Source: DATFES01 sp035457725
GTDB taxonomy: Bacteria; Pseudomonadota; Alphaproteobacteria; CACIAM-22H2
NCBI GenBank assembly: GCA_035457725.1
Contig: DATIBC010000029.1
Location: 1 to 19,089 of the forward strand
Direction: 5' to 3'
Length of the DNA: 19,089 nucleotides
The notes beneath the pieces were generated by a model. It did not search any database and was not told the origin of the DNA. It was given only the letters and a program-made list of their open reading frames with translations. The stretch's first letter is position 1. Each line of letters starts with the position of its first letter. The translations under genes and the position numbers were made by a program. Below, piece after piece: positions 1-7,229 of the stretch.

Positions 1-841
1 GAACGGGTCAGCTTCGGCGGTGTCGGGAAAGCTGGTCGATTTCGCCCTCGGGTCGGACACCGGCGGGTCGATTCGCGTGCCGGCGAGTTACTGCGGGATA
101 TTCGGCCTGCGGCCGACCCACGGACGGATCTCGACCGCCGGCGTGGTCGACCTGGCGCCGAGTTTCGACACCGTCGGCTGGCTCAGCCGGGACGCGCGTC
201 TATTGGGGCGCGTGGGCGAGGTATTGCTCGGCGCCGATTCGAAACGCTTGGCCTTTCGGCGCGTGTTGCGCGCCGACGATGCGTTTGAATGCGCCGAGCC
301 GGCGACCGTCGCTCTCCTTGCGCCCTGGCTTGCACGGGTCGAGAAATCGCTCGTTCCGGCCGAGCGCATACGCTTGTGCCCGACCGGACTCGCCGCCTGG
401 GCGCAAGTGTTTCGCATCTGCTCGGCGCGCGAGGCCTGGGAATCGGATGGCGCGTGGATCGAGCGCGTTCGGCCGCGATTTGCGCCCGACGTCCAGGCGC
501 GCTTCGACTACGCGCGTTCGTTAGGCGACGATGAAGTCGCCGCCGCCCGCAAGGCGCGCGTCGAGATAACCGCCGCCCTTCTTGAAACGGTTCGCGAAGA
601 CGCGGTGATCGCATTGCCGAGCGCGCCCGGTCCCGCGCCTAAGCGCGATACGCCGATGGAGGAGCTGGACGCGGTGCGCGGGCGTAATCTGCAGCTCACC
701 TGCATTGCCGGGCTTGCCGGCCTGCCGCAAGTCAGCATTCCCGCCGGACGGATCGACGGCGGTCCAGTCGGGTTCGGCCTGATTGGCCCGCGCGGTTCGG
801 ATCGCGCGTTGCTCGACCTCGCCGTCGCTGTCGCTGGCTAG
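1..841 (+). CDS. Amidase signature family protein, AMI1-like (5'-truncated by window edge)
   Basis: This is the C-terminal part of an amidase signature enzyme, which hydrolyses carboxamides with a Ser-cisSer-Lys triad. The frame is open from base 2, so the gene begins outside the window; a GTG at 20 lies inside the conserved core and is not the true start. The visible segment begins within the Gly/Ser-rich signature and carries GSDTGGSIRVPAS, in which the Ser after TGG is the family nucleophile. By family spacing the catalytic Lys and cis-Ser lie upstream of base 1. The following text (YCGIFGLRPTHG, then SFDTVGW) resembles plant AMI1 indole-3-acetamide hydrolase-type amidases, and the C-terminus keeps the typical CIAGLAGLPQVSIPAG block. 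The substrate is unknown. It ends 17 bp before the GST gene on the same strand, so the two are probably cotranscribed. No link to the inositol genes is evident. Confidence 0.9.
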   Translation, partial: NGSASAVSGKLVDFALGSDTGGSIRVPASYCGIFGLRPTHGRISTAGVVDLAPSFDTVGWLSRDARLLGRVGEVLLGADSKRLAFRRVLRADDAFECAEPATVALLAPWLARVEKSLVPAERIRLCPTGLAAWAQVFRICSAREAWESDGAWIERVRPRFAPDVQARFDYARSLGDDEVAAARKARVEITAALLETVREDAVIALPSAPGPAPKRDTPMEELDAVRGRNLQLTCIAGLAGLPQVSIPAGRIDGGPVGFGLIGPRGSDRALLDLAVAVAG

Positions 842-858
842 TTTCATCGGAGGGGCGA

Positions 859-1479
859 ATGTTGAAGGTGTGGGGACGCAACAACTCCATCAACGTGCAG
901 AAGGTGCTGTGGACCTGCGCCGAACTTGGCGTCGCGTTCGAACGCATCGACGCCGGCGGCGCCTTCGGAGTGACTAAGGATCCCAACTATCTGGCGATGA
1001 ATCCGAACGGGCTGGTGCCGACGCTCGATGACGACGGCTTCATCTTGTGGGAGTCGAATACGATCGTGCGGTACCTCGCCGCAAAGTACGCTAAGGATCC
1101 CATGTATCCGGCGGACCTCCGCGCGCGGGCCGACGCCGAACGCTGGATGGACTGGCAGCTCACCACCGTGCTGCCAGCGATGACGACGATCTTCTGGGGA
1201 CTGGTCCGCACGCCGCCCGAGAAACGCGACATCGCCGCGATCGAATCCGGGCGCGTCAAGCTCGCTGCGGCGATGGCGATCCTCGACCGGCAGCTCCTGG
1301 GCAAGGCGTTCGTCACCGGCCCGGCGCTCACCATCGCCGACATTCCATTGGGCTGCATGACCTATCGCTGGTATGCCCTCGCCATCGAGCGACCGGACTA
1401 TGCGAATCTCAAGCGGTGGTACGACAGCTTAATCCAGCGCCCGGGCTTCAAGGCCCACGTCATGCTGCCTTTGACCTGA
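859..1479 (+). CDS. Glutathione S-transferase family protein
   Basis: A 206-residue cytosolic GST-like protein of normal family length. The N-terminal thioredoxin-fold half (about residues 1-80) has the cis-Pro at VP54 and the glutathione gamma-glutamyl-binding ESNTIVRYLA block (E65, S66). The C-terminal helical half contains the usual ALTIADIPLG motif near residues 155-164, the N-capping box region of GSTs. The ATG is well placed after a GGAGGGG ribosome site. The expected activity is conjugation or glutathione-dependent transformation of small electrophiles; no specific substrate is visible. It follows the amidase by 17 bp on the same strand and meets the minus-strand SDR gene tail to tail with only 12 bp between stop codons. 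No obvious terminator hairpin with a T-run is seen in that gap. Confidence 0.92.
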   Translation: MLKVWGRNNSINVQKVLWTCAELGVAFERIDAGGAFGVTKDPNYLAMNPNGLVPTLDDDGFILWESNTIVRYLAAKYAKDPMYPADLRARADAERWMDWQLTTVLPAMTTIFWGLVRTPPEKRDIAAIESGRVKLAAAMAILDRQLLGKAFVTGPALTIADIPLGCMTYRWYALAIERPDYANLKRWYDSLIQRPGFKAHVMLPLT

Positions 1480-1491
1480 CGAGCGCCCGCG

Positions 1492-2343
1492 CTACTGGCT
1501 GGCGGTGATGCCGCCGTCGACGTACAGCACCTGCCCGGTCACGAAATCCGAAGCCGGGCTCGCGAAAAACATCGCCGGGCCGACGATATCCTTGGGATCG
1601 GCGATGCGGCCGAGCGGTATGCGCGCGTAGAGGGCGCGGCGGAACTTCGGATTCTCCATAACGTGGCGAATCATATCGGTGTAAACGAAGGTCGGCGCGA
1701 TGCCGTTGACGTTAATACGGTGCGGCGCCAGCTCCATGGCGTGCTGCTTGATCAGCATCACCAGCCCGCCCTTGGTGGCGCAGTACGCCGAGTAACCGCG
1801 GAAACGGATGCCGAGCTGCGCGCGCACCGACAATAGATGGATCTGTTTGCCGCCGCGCTTGCCTTCGATCTGCCGTTTGGCCGCCGCCTGGGCGAGGAAC
1901 ATCGCCGCCTTGAGGTTGGAAGCGTAGACCTTGTCGAACGCCGCTTCGGTCACCGCGCCGATAGGTTGTTCGATCTGAATGCCAACGCAGTTGAGAAGGA
2001 CGTCCAAGCGGCCAAATTCGTCCATGACGGCGTCGACAGCGCGGGCGATATCGCGCGTCCGGGTCGCGTCGATACCGATGCCAACGGCCGGATGACCGGC
2101 GGCCTTCAACCGCTCGGCAAGTGCGTTCGCTTTCGCCCGCTTGCGCCCGCCAACGGCGATGCTTGCGCCCTGCAACGCCAATCCCCACGCCATCGCCTCG
2201 CCGAGCCCGCCGTAGCCGCCGGGAACGAAGACCGTCTTGCCGGAGAGATCGTACAGATCACGAAGTTCGCGCGTGAAATCCAACCTGGGCGTGATCCGCC
2301 CCTTGTATCGCACGGAGGTCTCCCGATTTGTGATCGCTGGCAT
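1492..2343 (-). CDS. SDR family NAD(P)-dependent oxidoreductase (gluconate 5-dehydrogenase-like)
   Basis: A classical short-chain dehydrogenase of 283 residues, last in the long minus-strand unit. It has an N-terminal extension of about 33 residues before the Rossmann fold. The cofactor motif reads PGGYGGLG (residues 41-48), with Pro where most SDRs have Thr. Catalytic residues are N143, S172, Y187 and K191 (SAYCATKGG), and the C-terminus has the usual VTGQVLYVDGG. The overall look resembles gluconate 5-dehydrogenase/2-keto-sugar reductases, so oxidation or reduction of a polyol or keto sugar is likely, but the substrate is inference. The ATG at 2343 lacks a clear ribosome site; a GTG at 2313 (residue 11) sits about 6 nt after GGGAG and may be the true start. 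It begins 12 bp after the stop of the upstream SDR, consistent with cotranscription. Confidence 0.9.
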   Translation of the reverse strand: MPAITNRETSVRYKGRITPRLDFTRELRDLYDLSGKTVFVPGGYGGLGEAMAWGLALQGASIAVGGRKRAKANALAERLKAAGHPAVGIGIDATRTRDIARAVDAVMDEFGRLDVLLNCVGIQIEQPIGAVTEAAFDKVYASNLKAAMFLAQAAAKRQIEGKRGGKQIHLLSVRAQLGIRFRGYSAYCATKGGLVMLIKQHAMELAPHRINVNGIAPTFVYTDMIRHVMENPKFRRALYARIPLGRIADPKDIVGPAMFFASPASDFVTGQVLYVDGGITASQ

Positions 2344-2355
2344 GGGCGCGAACCG

Positions 2356-3099
2356 TTAGTCGAAATGAAGGCCGCCATTGAGATCGAGTATCTCGCCGGT
2401 GATGAATCCCGAGAGCTCGTGTACGAGGAAGCGGACGCAGTGTGCGAACTCCTCCGGCTCGCAGAAACGGCCGACCGGAACGAGGGCGACAAGCGCCTTA
2501 CGCTGCGCTTCGGTGAGTTGTTCGGTCACCATCGGGGTCATGACATAGGCCGGCGCGATGGCATTGACGGTGACACCGAAGGCGGCGGACTCGCGGGCCA
2601 GCGAAAAGGTCAACGCGGCAAGCGCGCCCTTTGACGTCGTGTATGCCGTGCCGGCGGTGAGGCCACCCGTCTTCATGGCGAGCGAACACGTATTGACGAT
2701 GCGTCCCCAACGCCGCTCTTTCATCCCCGGTAGCAGCAGTTTCGATAGAAAGAAGGCGCCGTCCAGGTTGGCGCCCAGCACGCGATGCCATTCCTCGGGC
2801 GTCGTCTCGGCCGCCTTGTTGTTCGACAGGATTCCGGCGTTGTTCACCAGCACGTCGACCGGCCCAAGCGCCTCGGCGACGCGCCCGCACGCTGCCTCCG
2901 CCGCTTTGTAGTCGGTGACGTCGAAGGCGACGGCGATCGCATCTTTGCCCAAGTCGCGCGCCGCCGCGTCGAGGCGCGCCCGGTCGAGATCGGCTAGCGC
3001 CACCTTATATCCGTCGTCGATCAGGAACCGCGCCGTCGCCTTGCCCATGACTCCCGCGGCACCGGTTACCAGAGCCACTTTCCGGCGCGCCGCAGTCAC
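2356..3099 (-). CDS. SDR family oxidoreductase (FabG-like)
   Basis: A canonical SDR of 247 residues from the chosen GTG start at 3099. The frame extends upstream to a TTG at 3147, but that would overlap the preceding ATPase by 23 nt. The GTG gives the usual SDR length and has GGA about 7 nt upstream. The motifs are complete: TGAAGVMG (12-19), an acidic D37 at the end of beta-2 suggesting NAD preference, NNAG (86-89), N111, S139, Y153 and K157. The likely role is oxidation or reduction of a hydroxyl/keto group on a small metabolite. Its position between the transporter ATPases and a second SDR makes a catabolic dehydrogenase more likely than fatty-acid synthesis; that is inference from context. 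Confidence 0.9.
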   Translation of the reverse strand: MTAARRKVALVTGAAGVMGKATARFLIDDGYKVALADLDRARLDAAARDLGKDAIAVAFDVTDYKAAEAACGRVAEALGPVDVLVNNAGILSNNKAAETTPEEWHRVLGANLDGAFFLSKLLLPGMKERRWGRIVNTCSLAMKTGGLTAGTAYTTSKGALAALTFSLARESAAFGVTVNAIAPAYVMTPMVTEQLTEAQRKALVALVPVGRFCEPEEFAHCVRFLVHELSGFITGEILDLNGGLHFD

Positions 3100-3124
3100 G
3101 ATTTTTCCGGGGAGCGCGCGTGGT

Positions 3125-3754
3125 TCATGCCGGCGCAAGGTCGCCAAGATAACGTCGAACGCCGGGATGGGCGACGAAGCCGGAGAAATCGGCGATTGGC
3201 GTCACCGCGCCGCCTTCAACGAATAGGAAGCGCTCGCATATCTCGCGCATGATGTCGAGGTGATAGCGCGCGGTCGGATGCAGGCAGACGAAAACCAGCC
3301 GACCTTCACCGCGCAACCGCCGGAAAAAATCGAGCATGAAGCCGATATAGCCATCCTGCGTGTTGAACTGCGGCTCGTCGAAAAGATGCACCATCGGATA
3401 ATCCGACCCCGCCGGCGTCAAGAAAATCGAAGGCACGGTCCGGCGAAAGCGGCGCACTTGATACGATTGATGATAGTGGATCGCCAACCGGTCGCGCTCG
3501 CGATACTTGACGCGATGGATATCGCGTCCCATGCACAGCACGCGGCCGGCCGTCGGCCGGTTGCTGCCGGTCATGATCTCGAACAGCGTCGTCTTGCCGG
3601 CGCCGTTCGGCCCCATCACGCCGATGATCGCCGGGGCATCGAACGCCATGTCCGCCTGCAATGAAAAGGTGATGCGCCGTGGGAGCCAACCCATCGTGTA
3701 CTGCTTCTTGACGCCTTCGACCGTGAGAATGGAAACGTTCGGCCGCATCGTCAT
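3125..3754 (-). CDS. Atypical ABC-type ATPase lacking the helical domain and LSGGQ signature
   Basis: A 209-residue P-loop protein fused to the Liv transporter operon by an ATGA overlap with livF. It has a Walker A GPNGAGKTT (48-56), a Q-loop-like HYHQSYQ (Q96), a Walker B MVHLFDE (121-127) and a switch-type His (H159 in VCLHP). Only about 24 residues separate Q96 from Walker B, against roughly 70-80 in the neighbouring LivF. The alpha-helical subdomain and the LSGGQ signature are therefore missing. The reading frame is intact from start to stop, so this is not an obvious frameshift. A second ATG at 3748 lies 7 nt after GGAG and may be the real start. It might be a regulatory or accessory ATPase, a structural partner for LivG/LivF, or a decaying paralogue. 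A transport-energising role cannot be assumed, because ABC dimers normally need the signature of one subunit to act on ATP bound by the other. Confidence 0.8.
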   Translation of the reverse strand: MTMRPNVSILTVEGVKKQYTMGWLPRRITFSLQADMAFDAPAIIGVMGPNGAGKTTLFEIMTGSNRPTAGRVLCMGRDIHRVKYRERDRLAIHYHQSYQVRRFRRTVPSIFLTPAGSDYPMVHLFDEPQFNTQDGYIGFMLDFFRRLRGEGRLVFVCLHPTARYHLDIMREICERFLFVEGGAVTPIADFSGFVAHPGVRRYLGDLAPA

Positions 3755-4449
3755 ACTCCCAGGAGCTGCTTGCGCAGCGCGCGATCGGCGTGCAGGTTGG
3801 CGGTTGGCCCTGCATAGACCACACGGCCAAGATCCAGCACGACGACACGGTCGGCAACCGACAGCGCAGTTTCGGCGTTCTGCTCGACCAGCAGCACGGC
3901 GATGCCCTCGGCACGCAGGCGGCGAATCGTCTCGAGCACGATATCGACGATACGGGGCGCCAGGCCCTGCGACGGCTCGTCGAACAGCACGAGCCCCGGC
4001 GATCCGAGTAGCGCGCGGGCGATCGCCACCATTTGCATCTCGCCGCCGGAAAGATTCTCGCATTCACGCGCCCGCAGATATTGCAATGGCGAGAAGATCT
4101 CGCACACCTCCTTGAAGCCCCACGGCCGGAATCGCGTTCGCTTGATGGCAATCGAAAGATTCCGCTCAACAGTCAGCGTCGGAAAGATGCGGCGATCGTC
4201 GGGAACCCAAGCGATCCCGGCGCGGGCGATTTCGTGCGTCGGGCGGCGAGTGATCTCCACGCCGTCGAACCGGATGTGGCCCGATCGCGCCGGCGTCAGT
4301 CCGAGGATCGAGCGCAGTGTCGTTGTCTTGCCTGCGCCGTTGGGGCCGAGCAGCGCCAGAACTTCGCCCGCGTCGACGCCAAGCGACACATCGAACAGCG
4401 CCTGCGTTTCGCCGTAATAAGTGTCGATGCCGGCGATATCTAGAATCAT
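3751..4449 (-). CDS. livF: Branched-chain amino acid-type ABC transporter ATP-binding protein LivF
   Basis: A 232-residue cytosolic ATPase of the HAAT/Liv class, energising uptake through LivH-LivM. It shows Walker A GPNGAGKTT (35-43), the LivF-type VPDDRRIFPTLTV block (82-94), a full LSGGE signature (133-137), Walker B LVLFDEP (153-159) and the LivF-type VEQN segment after it. The start is the ATG at 4449, whose ATGA overlaps the livG stop and which has GGGAAG upstream; the frame is open further upstream only because it runs antisense-free inside livG. Its own stop overlaps the ATG of the atypical third ATPase in the same ATGA arrangement. Liv-type systems also carry amides, aromatic acids and other small solutes, so the name states the family and not the substrate. 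Confidence 0.93.
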   Translation of the reverse strand: MILDIAGIDTYYGETQALFDVSLGVDAGEVLALLGPNGAGKTTTLRSILGLTPARSGHIRFDGVEITRRPTHEIARAGIAWVPDDRRIFPTLTVERNLSIAIKRTRFRPWGFKEVCEIFSPLQYLRARECENLSGGEMQMVAIARALLGSPGLVLFDEPSQGLAPRIVDIVLETIRRLRAEGIAVLLVEQNAETALSVADRVVVLDLGRVVYAGPTANLHADRALRKQLLGV

Positions 4450-5189
4450 GCCAGCTTCCCGAGGTTCGAGGCTTGTACCCAGGCGTTCTGCCGCAGCTCG
4501 GCCGGTGCGCCTTCGGCGATCACCTGGCCCCAATGGATCACCGATATCCGGTCGGCGAGTCGGAAGAGGAAGTGCATGTCGTGCTCGATGATGACGATGG
4601 TCAGGCCGCGCTTGAGTTCGCCCACCAGTTCGGCCAAGCGCGCGGTTCCCTCGGCGCCGAGCCCCGAGGTCGGTTCGTCGAGGAAGAGCAGACGCGGCTC
4701 GGCTCCCAAAGCGATGCCGATCTCGAGCGCCCGGCGATCCCCATAGGACAAGTTACGGGCTACTTCCTTTTCCTTGCCGCGCAGCCCGACCCGTGCCAAG
4801 ACCCCGGCCGCCTTGTCGCGCGCGGCCGTGTCGCGGCGCACGTCGCTCACCATGTCGAACCCGCGACGGCGCAGCTCGGGCAGCGCCAAAAGAACATTCT
4901 CCAGCGCCGTGTATTGATCGAACACGTTCATGATCTGAAACGAGCGCGAGATTCCCTTGCGCGCGATCGTGCGCGGCGGCAACCCCGTAATATCCTCGCC
5001 CGCGAAGACGACCCTGCCGCGATCCGGCTTATAGCGGCCGGTAAGCACGTTGAAGCAGGTGGTCTTACCGGCACCGTTGGGGCCCATGATGCCGCTGAGT
5101 TTTCCTTCCTCGAAGCTGAGGTTGATCTCCTCGAGCACGACGTGGTCGCCGAAGCGTTTGTGGAGGTGAGTGGCCGCGAACAGCGCCAT
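4446..5189 (-). CDS. livG: Branched-chain amino acid-type ABC transporter ATP-binding protein LivG
   Basis: A 247-residue ATPase, the second of the canonical Liv pair. Motifs are Walker A GPNGAGKTT (36-44), Q-loop SFQ (Q85), the LivG-typical signature variant LSYGDRR (147-153), Walker B LLFLDEP (167-173) and the switch His in IIEHDM. The start is the ATG at 5189, 2 bp after the livM stop and preceded by GGAG at good spacing. The open frame continues far upstream inside livM, but no LivG homology lies there. It is followed directly by livF with an ATGA overlap, so both subunits are probably made in equal amounts by translational coupling. Confidence 0.93.
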   Translation of the reverse strand: MALFAATHLHKRFGDHVVLEEINLSFEEGKLSGIMGPNGAGKTTCFNVLTGRYKPDRGRVVFAGEDITGLPPRTIARKGISRSFQIMNVFDQYTALENVLLALPELRRRGFDMVSDVRRDTAARDKAAGVLARVGLRGKEKEVARNLSYGDRRALEIGIALGAEPRLLFLDEPTSGLGAEGTARLAELVGELKRGLTIVIIEHDMHFLFRLADRISVIHWGQVIAEGAPAELRQNAWVQASNLGKLA

Positions 5190-5191
5190 CG

Positions 5192-6214
5192 CTATCTCCA
5201 CAATTCGGCCAGCGAGCGCGCGGGCAGCCGCCGTTCGCGGCGTTGCAGGCGATGCACGAGGTCTTGCCAGATACCGACGATTCCCTCGGGCTTGAACATG
5301 ACGAAGGCCATGAACATCAGCCCATACCAAAGCAGCCACGTCTCGGTGTATGCGCCGAGGAGATCGCGCGCGACGAAGAACACCACCGTGCCAACGACCG
5401 GGCCCCAGAAGCTGACGAAGCCGCCGCCCAGCAGCGTCATCAGCACCACGACGCCCGACCATTGCAGGCTCAGCGCCTGGACGAAGGCGCCGCTCTGGGC
5501 CATGGCGAACAATCCGCCGGCCAGGCCTGAGATCGCGCACGACAGCGTGAAACTCGCCCATTTGTAAAGAAAGACGTTGTATCCAAGAAAGGCGGTGCGG
5601 GTTTCGTTCTGGCGGATCGCCTGCAGAACCTTGCCGAACGGCGAATGAATGAGCCGCCACAAGAAAATCGTCACGACTACGAAGCAGGCGAAGACGAAAT
5701 AGTAAAATGCCGCGTTCGATGTCGTCGAAAAGCTGACGACCCCGAGATCGACGGGTAGCCGCTTGATATTGAGCAGGCCGTCTTCGCCTCTGGTGACCGA
5801 GGTCCATTTGCTGGCGATAAAAAAGAATAGTTGCCCAAAGGCGATGGTCATCAGCGCGAAATAGATGCCCCGCCGATGCGACAGGAAGCACGCCACCGCG
5901 CCGCCGAAGAGCGCGCCGATCGCCGTCGCCGCGGCGAGGCCGACCCACAGATTTTCGGTCAGATTGAACTGCGTCAGGCCGAGCGCATAGGCGCCGATGC
6001 CGAAGAACGCGCCATGGCCGAACGACGGCAGGCCCGTGTAGCCGAGTAGCAGGTTAAAGCCGAGGGCGAAGATGCACCAGATCAGCACCTCGATGCCGAG
6101 ATACTGATAAAGCCCGATCGGACCGATCCAGTACGGCATCGTGCCGAAGATCACGAACGCGGCCAGCATCTGCGGCGTCAGCCACCCGTCGATCTTGCGG
6201 AACGCGTCGGCCAT
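5192..6214 (-). CDS. livM: Branched-chain amino acid-type ABC transporter permease LivM
   Basis: A 340-residue polytopic inner-membrane permease. The LivM hallmark GYTGLPSFGHGAFFGIGAYA occurs near residues 58-77, followed by alternating hydrophobic segments and the RGIYFALMTIAFGQLFFF block. A late cytoplasmic segment (FGKVLQAIRQNETRTAFLG) is the ATPase-contact loop typical of this family. The C-terminal tail after about residue 310 is strongly basic. The ATG at 6214 is 4 bp after the livH stop. It pairs with LivH to form the translocation channel driven by LivG/LivF. Confidence 0.93.
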   Translation of the reverse strand: MADAFRKIDGWLTPQMLAAFVIFGTMPYWIGPIGLYQYLGIEVLIWCIFALGFNLLLGYTGLPSFGHGAFFGIGAYALGLTQFNLTENLWVGLAAATAIGALFGGAVACFLSHRRGIYFALMTIAFGQLFFFIASKWTSVTRGEDGLLNIKRLPVDLGVVSFSTTSNAAFYYFVFACFVVVTIFLWRLIHSPFGKVLQAIRQNETRTAFLGYNVFLYKWASFTLSCAISGLAGGLFAMAQSGAFVQALSLQWSGVVVLMTLLGGGFVSFWGPVVGTVVFFVARDLLGAYTETWLLWYGLMFMAFVMFKPEGIVGIWQDLVHRLQRRERRLPARSLAELWR

Positions 6215-6218
6215 CGCG

Positions 6219-7148
6219 CTACACCTCGAGCACGCTCTTCTTGCCCCACAATCCGCGGGCGCGGAACGTTACGACAGCGATGAGCAATAGATACATCGAC
6301 ACCAGCGAGATATCGGTCGCGTAAGCGCCGGTGAGCCCGATCACCATGCCGACGAGGAGCCCGGCGACCACCGCGCCCCAGAAACTGCCCACCCCGCCAA
6401 GCACGATGACGATGAAGGCTGGCACCACGGCGTCGACCCCGACGTGCGGGCGCACGCCCCAGATCGGGCCCATGATTATTCCGGCGATCGCCGCGAGCGC
6501 CGTGCCGAAGGCGAAGACGAACAAGCGTAGCCGCGTTAGATTGACGCCGAGCGCGCGGACCATTTCGCTGTCGTGCGCGCCCGCCTTGATCAGCGCGCCG
6601 TAGGGCGTGCGCTGCAGGAACAGCCACAGCACGAGGATCATGCCGATGGCGAAGACCGAGGCGAAGAAACGATACTTCGAGTAGATGAGATCGCCGATCA
6701 GAACCGCGCCGGTGATGGCGCGCGGCACCTCGATGAAGCGCTCGGTCGGTCCCCAGATGAGGCGGATCGTCTCCTCAATAACCAATGCCGCGCCAAAGGT
6801 AAGGAGCAGGCCGTAGAGCGGATCCTTGCCGTATGTGCGGCGCAGGCAGACCTCAAGCGCCATGCCGACGACGGCGACGACGAGCGGGGCACCGACCAGC
6901 GCGATGACGAAGCGCCATGCGACGGGCAGCGCGTAGTAGTCCTGGAGAAGCGCCAGCCCGACGCCGCCATCCGGCGAGATGAAAACGATCGCGACATAGG
7001 CGCCGAGCGCGAACAGCGACCCATGGGCGAGGTTGATTACCTCCATGACGCCGATGATCAGCATGAAGCCGAGCGCCACCAGGGCGAACAGCAGGCCAAG
7101 CGCCAGGCCGTTCACCAGATGCGGCAGCAGTTGATAAATGAAATCCAT
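6219..7148 (-). CDS. livH: Branched-chain amino acid-type ABC transporter permease LivH
   Basis: A 309-residue inner-membrane permease from the chosen ATG at 7148, which has GGAG 5 nt upstream. A GTG two codons earlier (7154) sits too close to that GGAG. The LivH hallmark MEVINLAHGSLFALGAYVA is near residues 35-55, and the coupling-loop region RTPYGALIKAGAHDSEMVRALG lies in the middle. Eight or so hydrophobic segments are visible. It follows the binding-protein gene after an 81-bp gap that holds a strong hairpin, a layout that can lower permease expression relative to the periplasmic protein. The next gene, livM, starts 4 bp after its stop. Confidence 0.93.
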   Translation of the reverse strand: MDFIYQLLPHLVNGLALGLLFALVALGFMLIIGVMEVINLAHGSLFALGAYVAIVFISPDGGVGLALLQDYYALPVAWRFVIALVGAPLVVAVVGMALEVCLRRTYGKDPLYGLLLTFGAALVIEETIRLIWGPTERFIEVPRAITGAVLIGDLIYSKYRFFASVFAIGMILVLWLFLQRTPYGALIKAGAHDSEMVRALGVNLTRLRLFVFAFGTALAAIAGIIMGPIWGVRPHVGVDAVVPAFIVIVLGGVGSFWGAVVAGLLVGMVIGLTGAYATDISLVSMYLLLIAVVTFRARGLWGKKSVLEV

Positions 7149-7185
7149 GCGCACTCCGGGGCGCGGCCGGCGGCGTCGCGAAACG

Positions 7186-7214
7186 CCGGGGCCGCGGTCT
7201 CGACGCGGCCCCGG
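7186..7214 (-). terminator. Perfect 11-bp hairpin between binding-protein and livH genes
   Basis: Arms CCGGGGCCGCG (7186-7196) and CGCGGCCCCGG (7204-7214) are exact reverse complements with a 7-nt loop. There is no T-run after the stem on the minus strand, only TTT at 7183-7181. It is therefore more likely an mRNA-stabilising or attenuating stem than a full Rho-independent terminator. A smaller 6-bp stem (7171-7176 with 7183-7188) shares bases with it. Such stems between a binding-protein gene and its permease genes are a known way of making more binding protein than permease; that function here is inference. Confidence 0.6.
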
Positions 7215-7229
7215 TCCCCCTCGATACGG

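Noticed and set aside
1480..1491. Bidirectional terminator between the convergent GST and SDR genes
   Set aside because: Only 12 bp separate the stops and no stable stem with a T-run is visible on either strand.
1837..2634. 265-codon plus-strand open frame opposite the two SDR genes
   Set aside because: Runs across both minus-strand SDR genes including their junction; no family resemblance.
2356..3147. Longer form of the FabG-like SDR starting at the TTG at 3147
   Set aside because: It overlaps the preceding ATPase by 23 nt, lacks a ribosome site, and adds 16 residues not expected for the family; the GTG at 3099 fits better.
3125..4063. 312-codon form of the third ATPase extending upstream of 3754
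   Set aside because: The extra N-terminal residues are an out-of-frame reading of livF, rich in Arg and Ala, and the ATGA overlap at 3754 gives a natural start.
4317..5567. 416-codon plus-strand open frame opposite livF, livG and livM
   Set aside because: Antisense to three clear transporter genes, low-complexity translation, no ribosome site of note.
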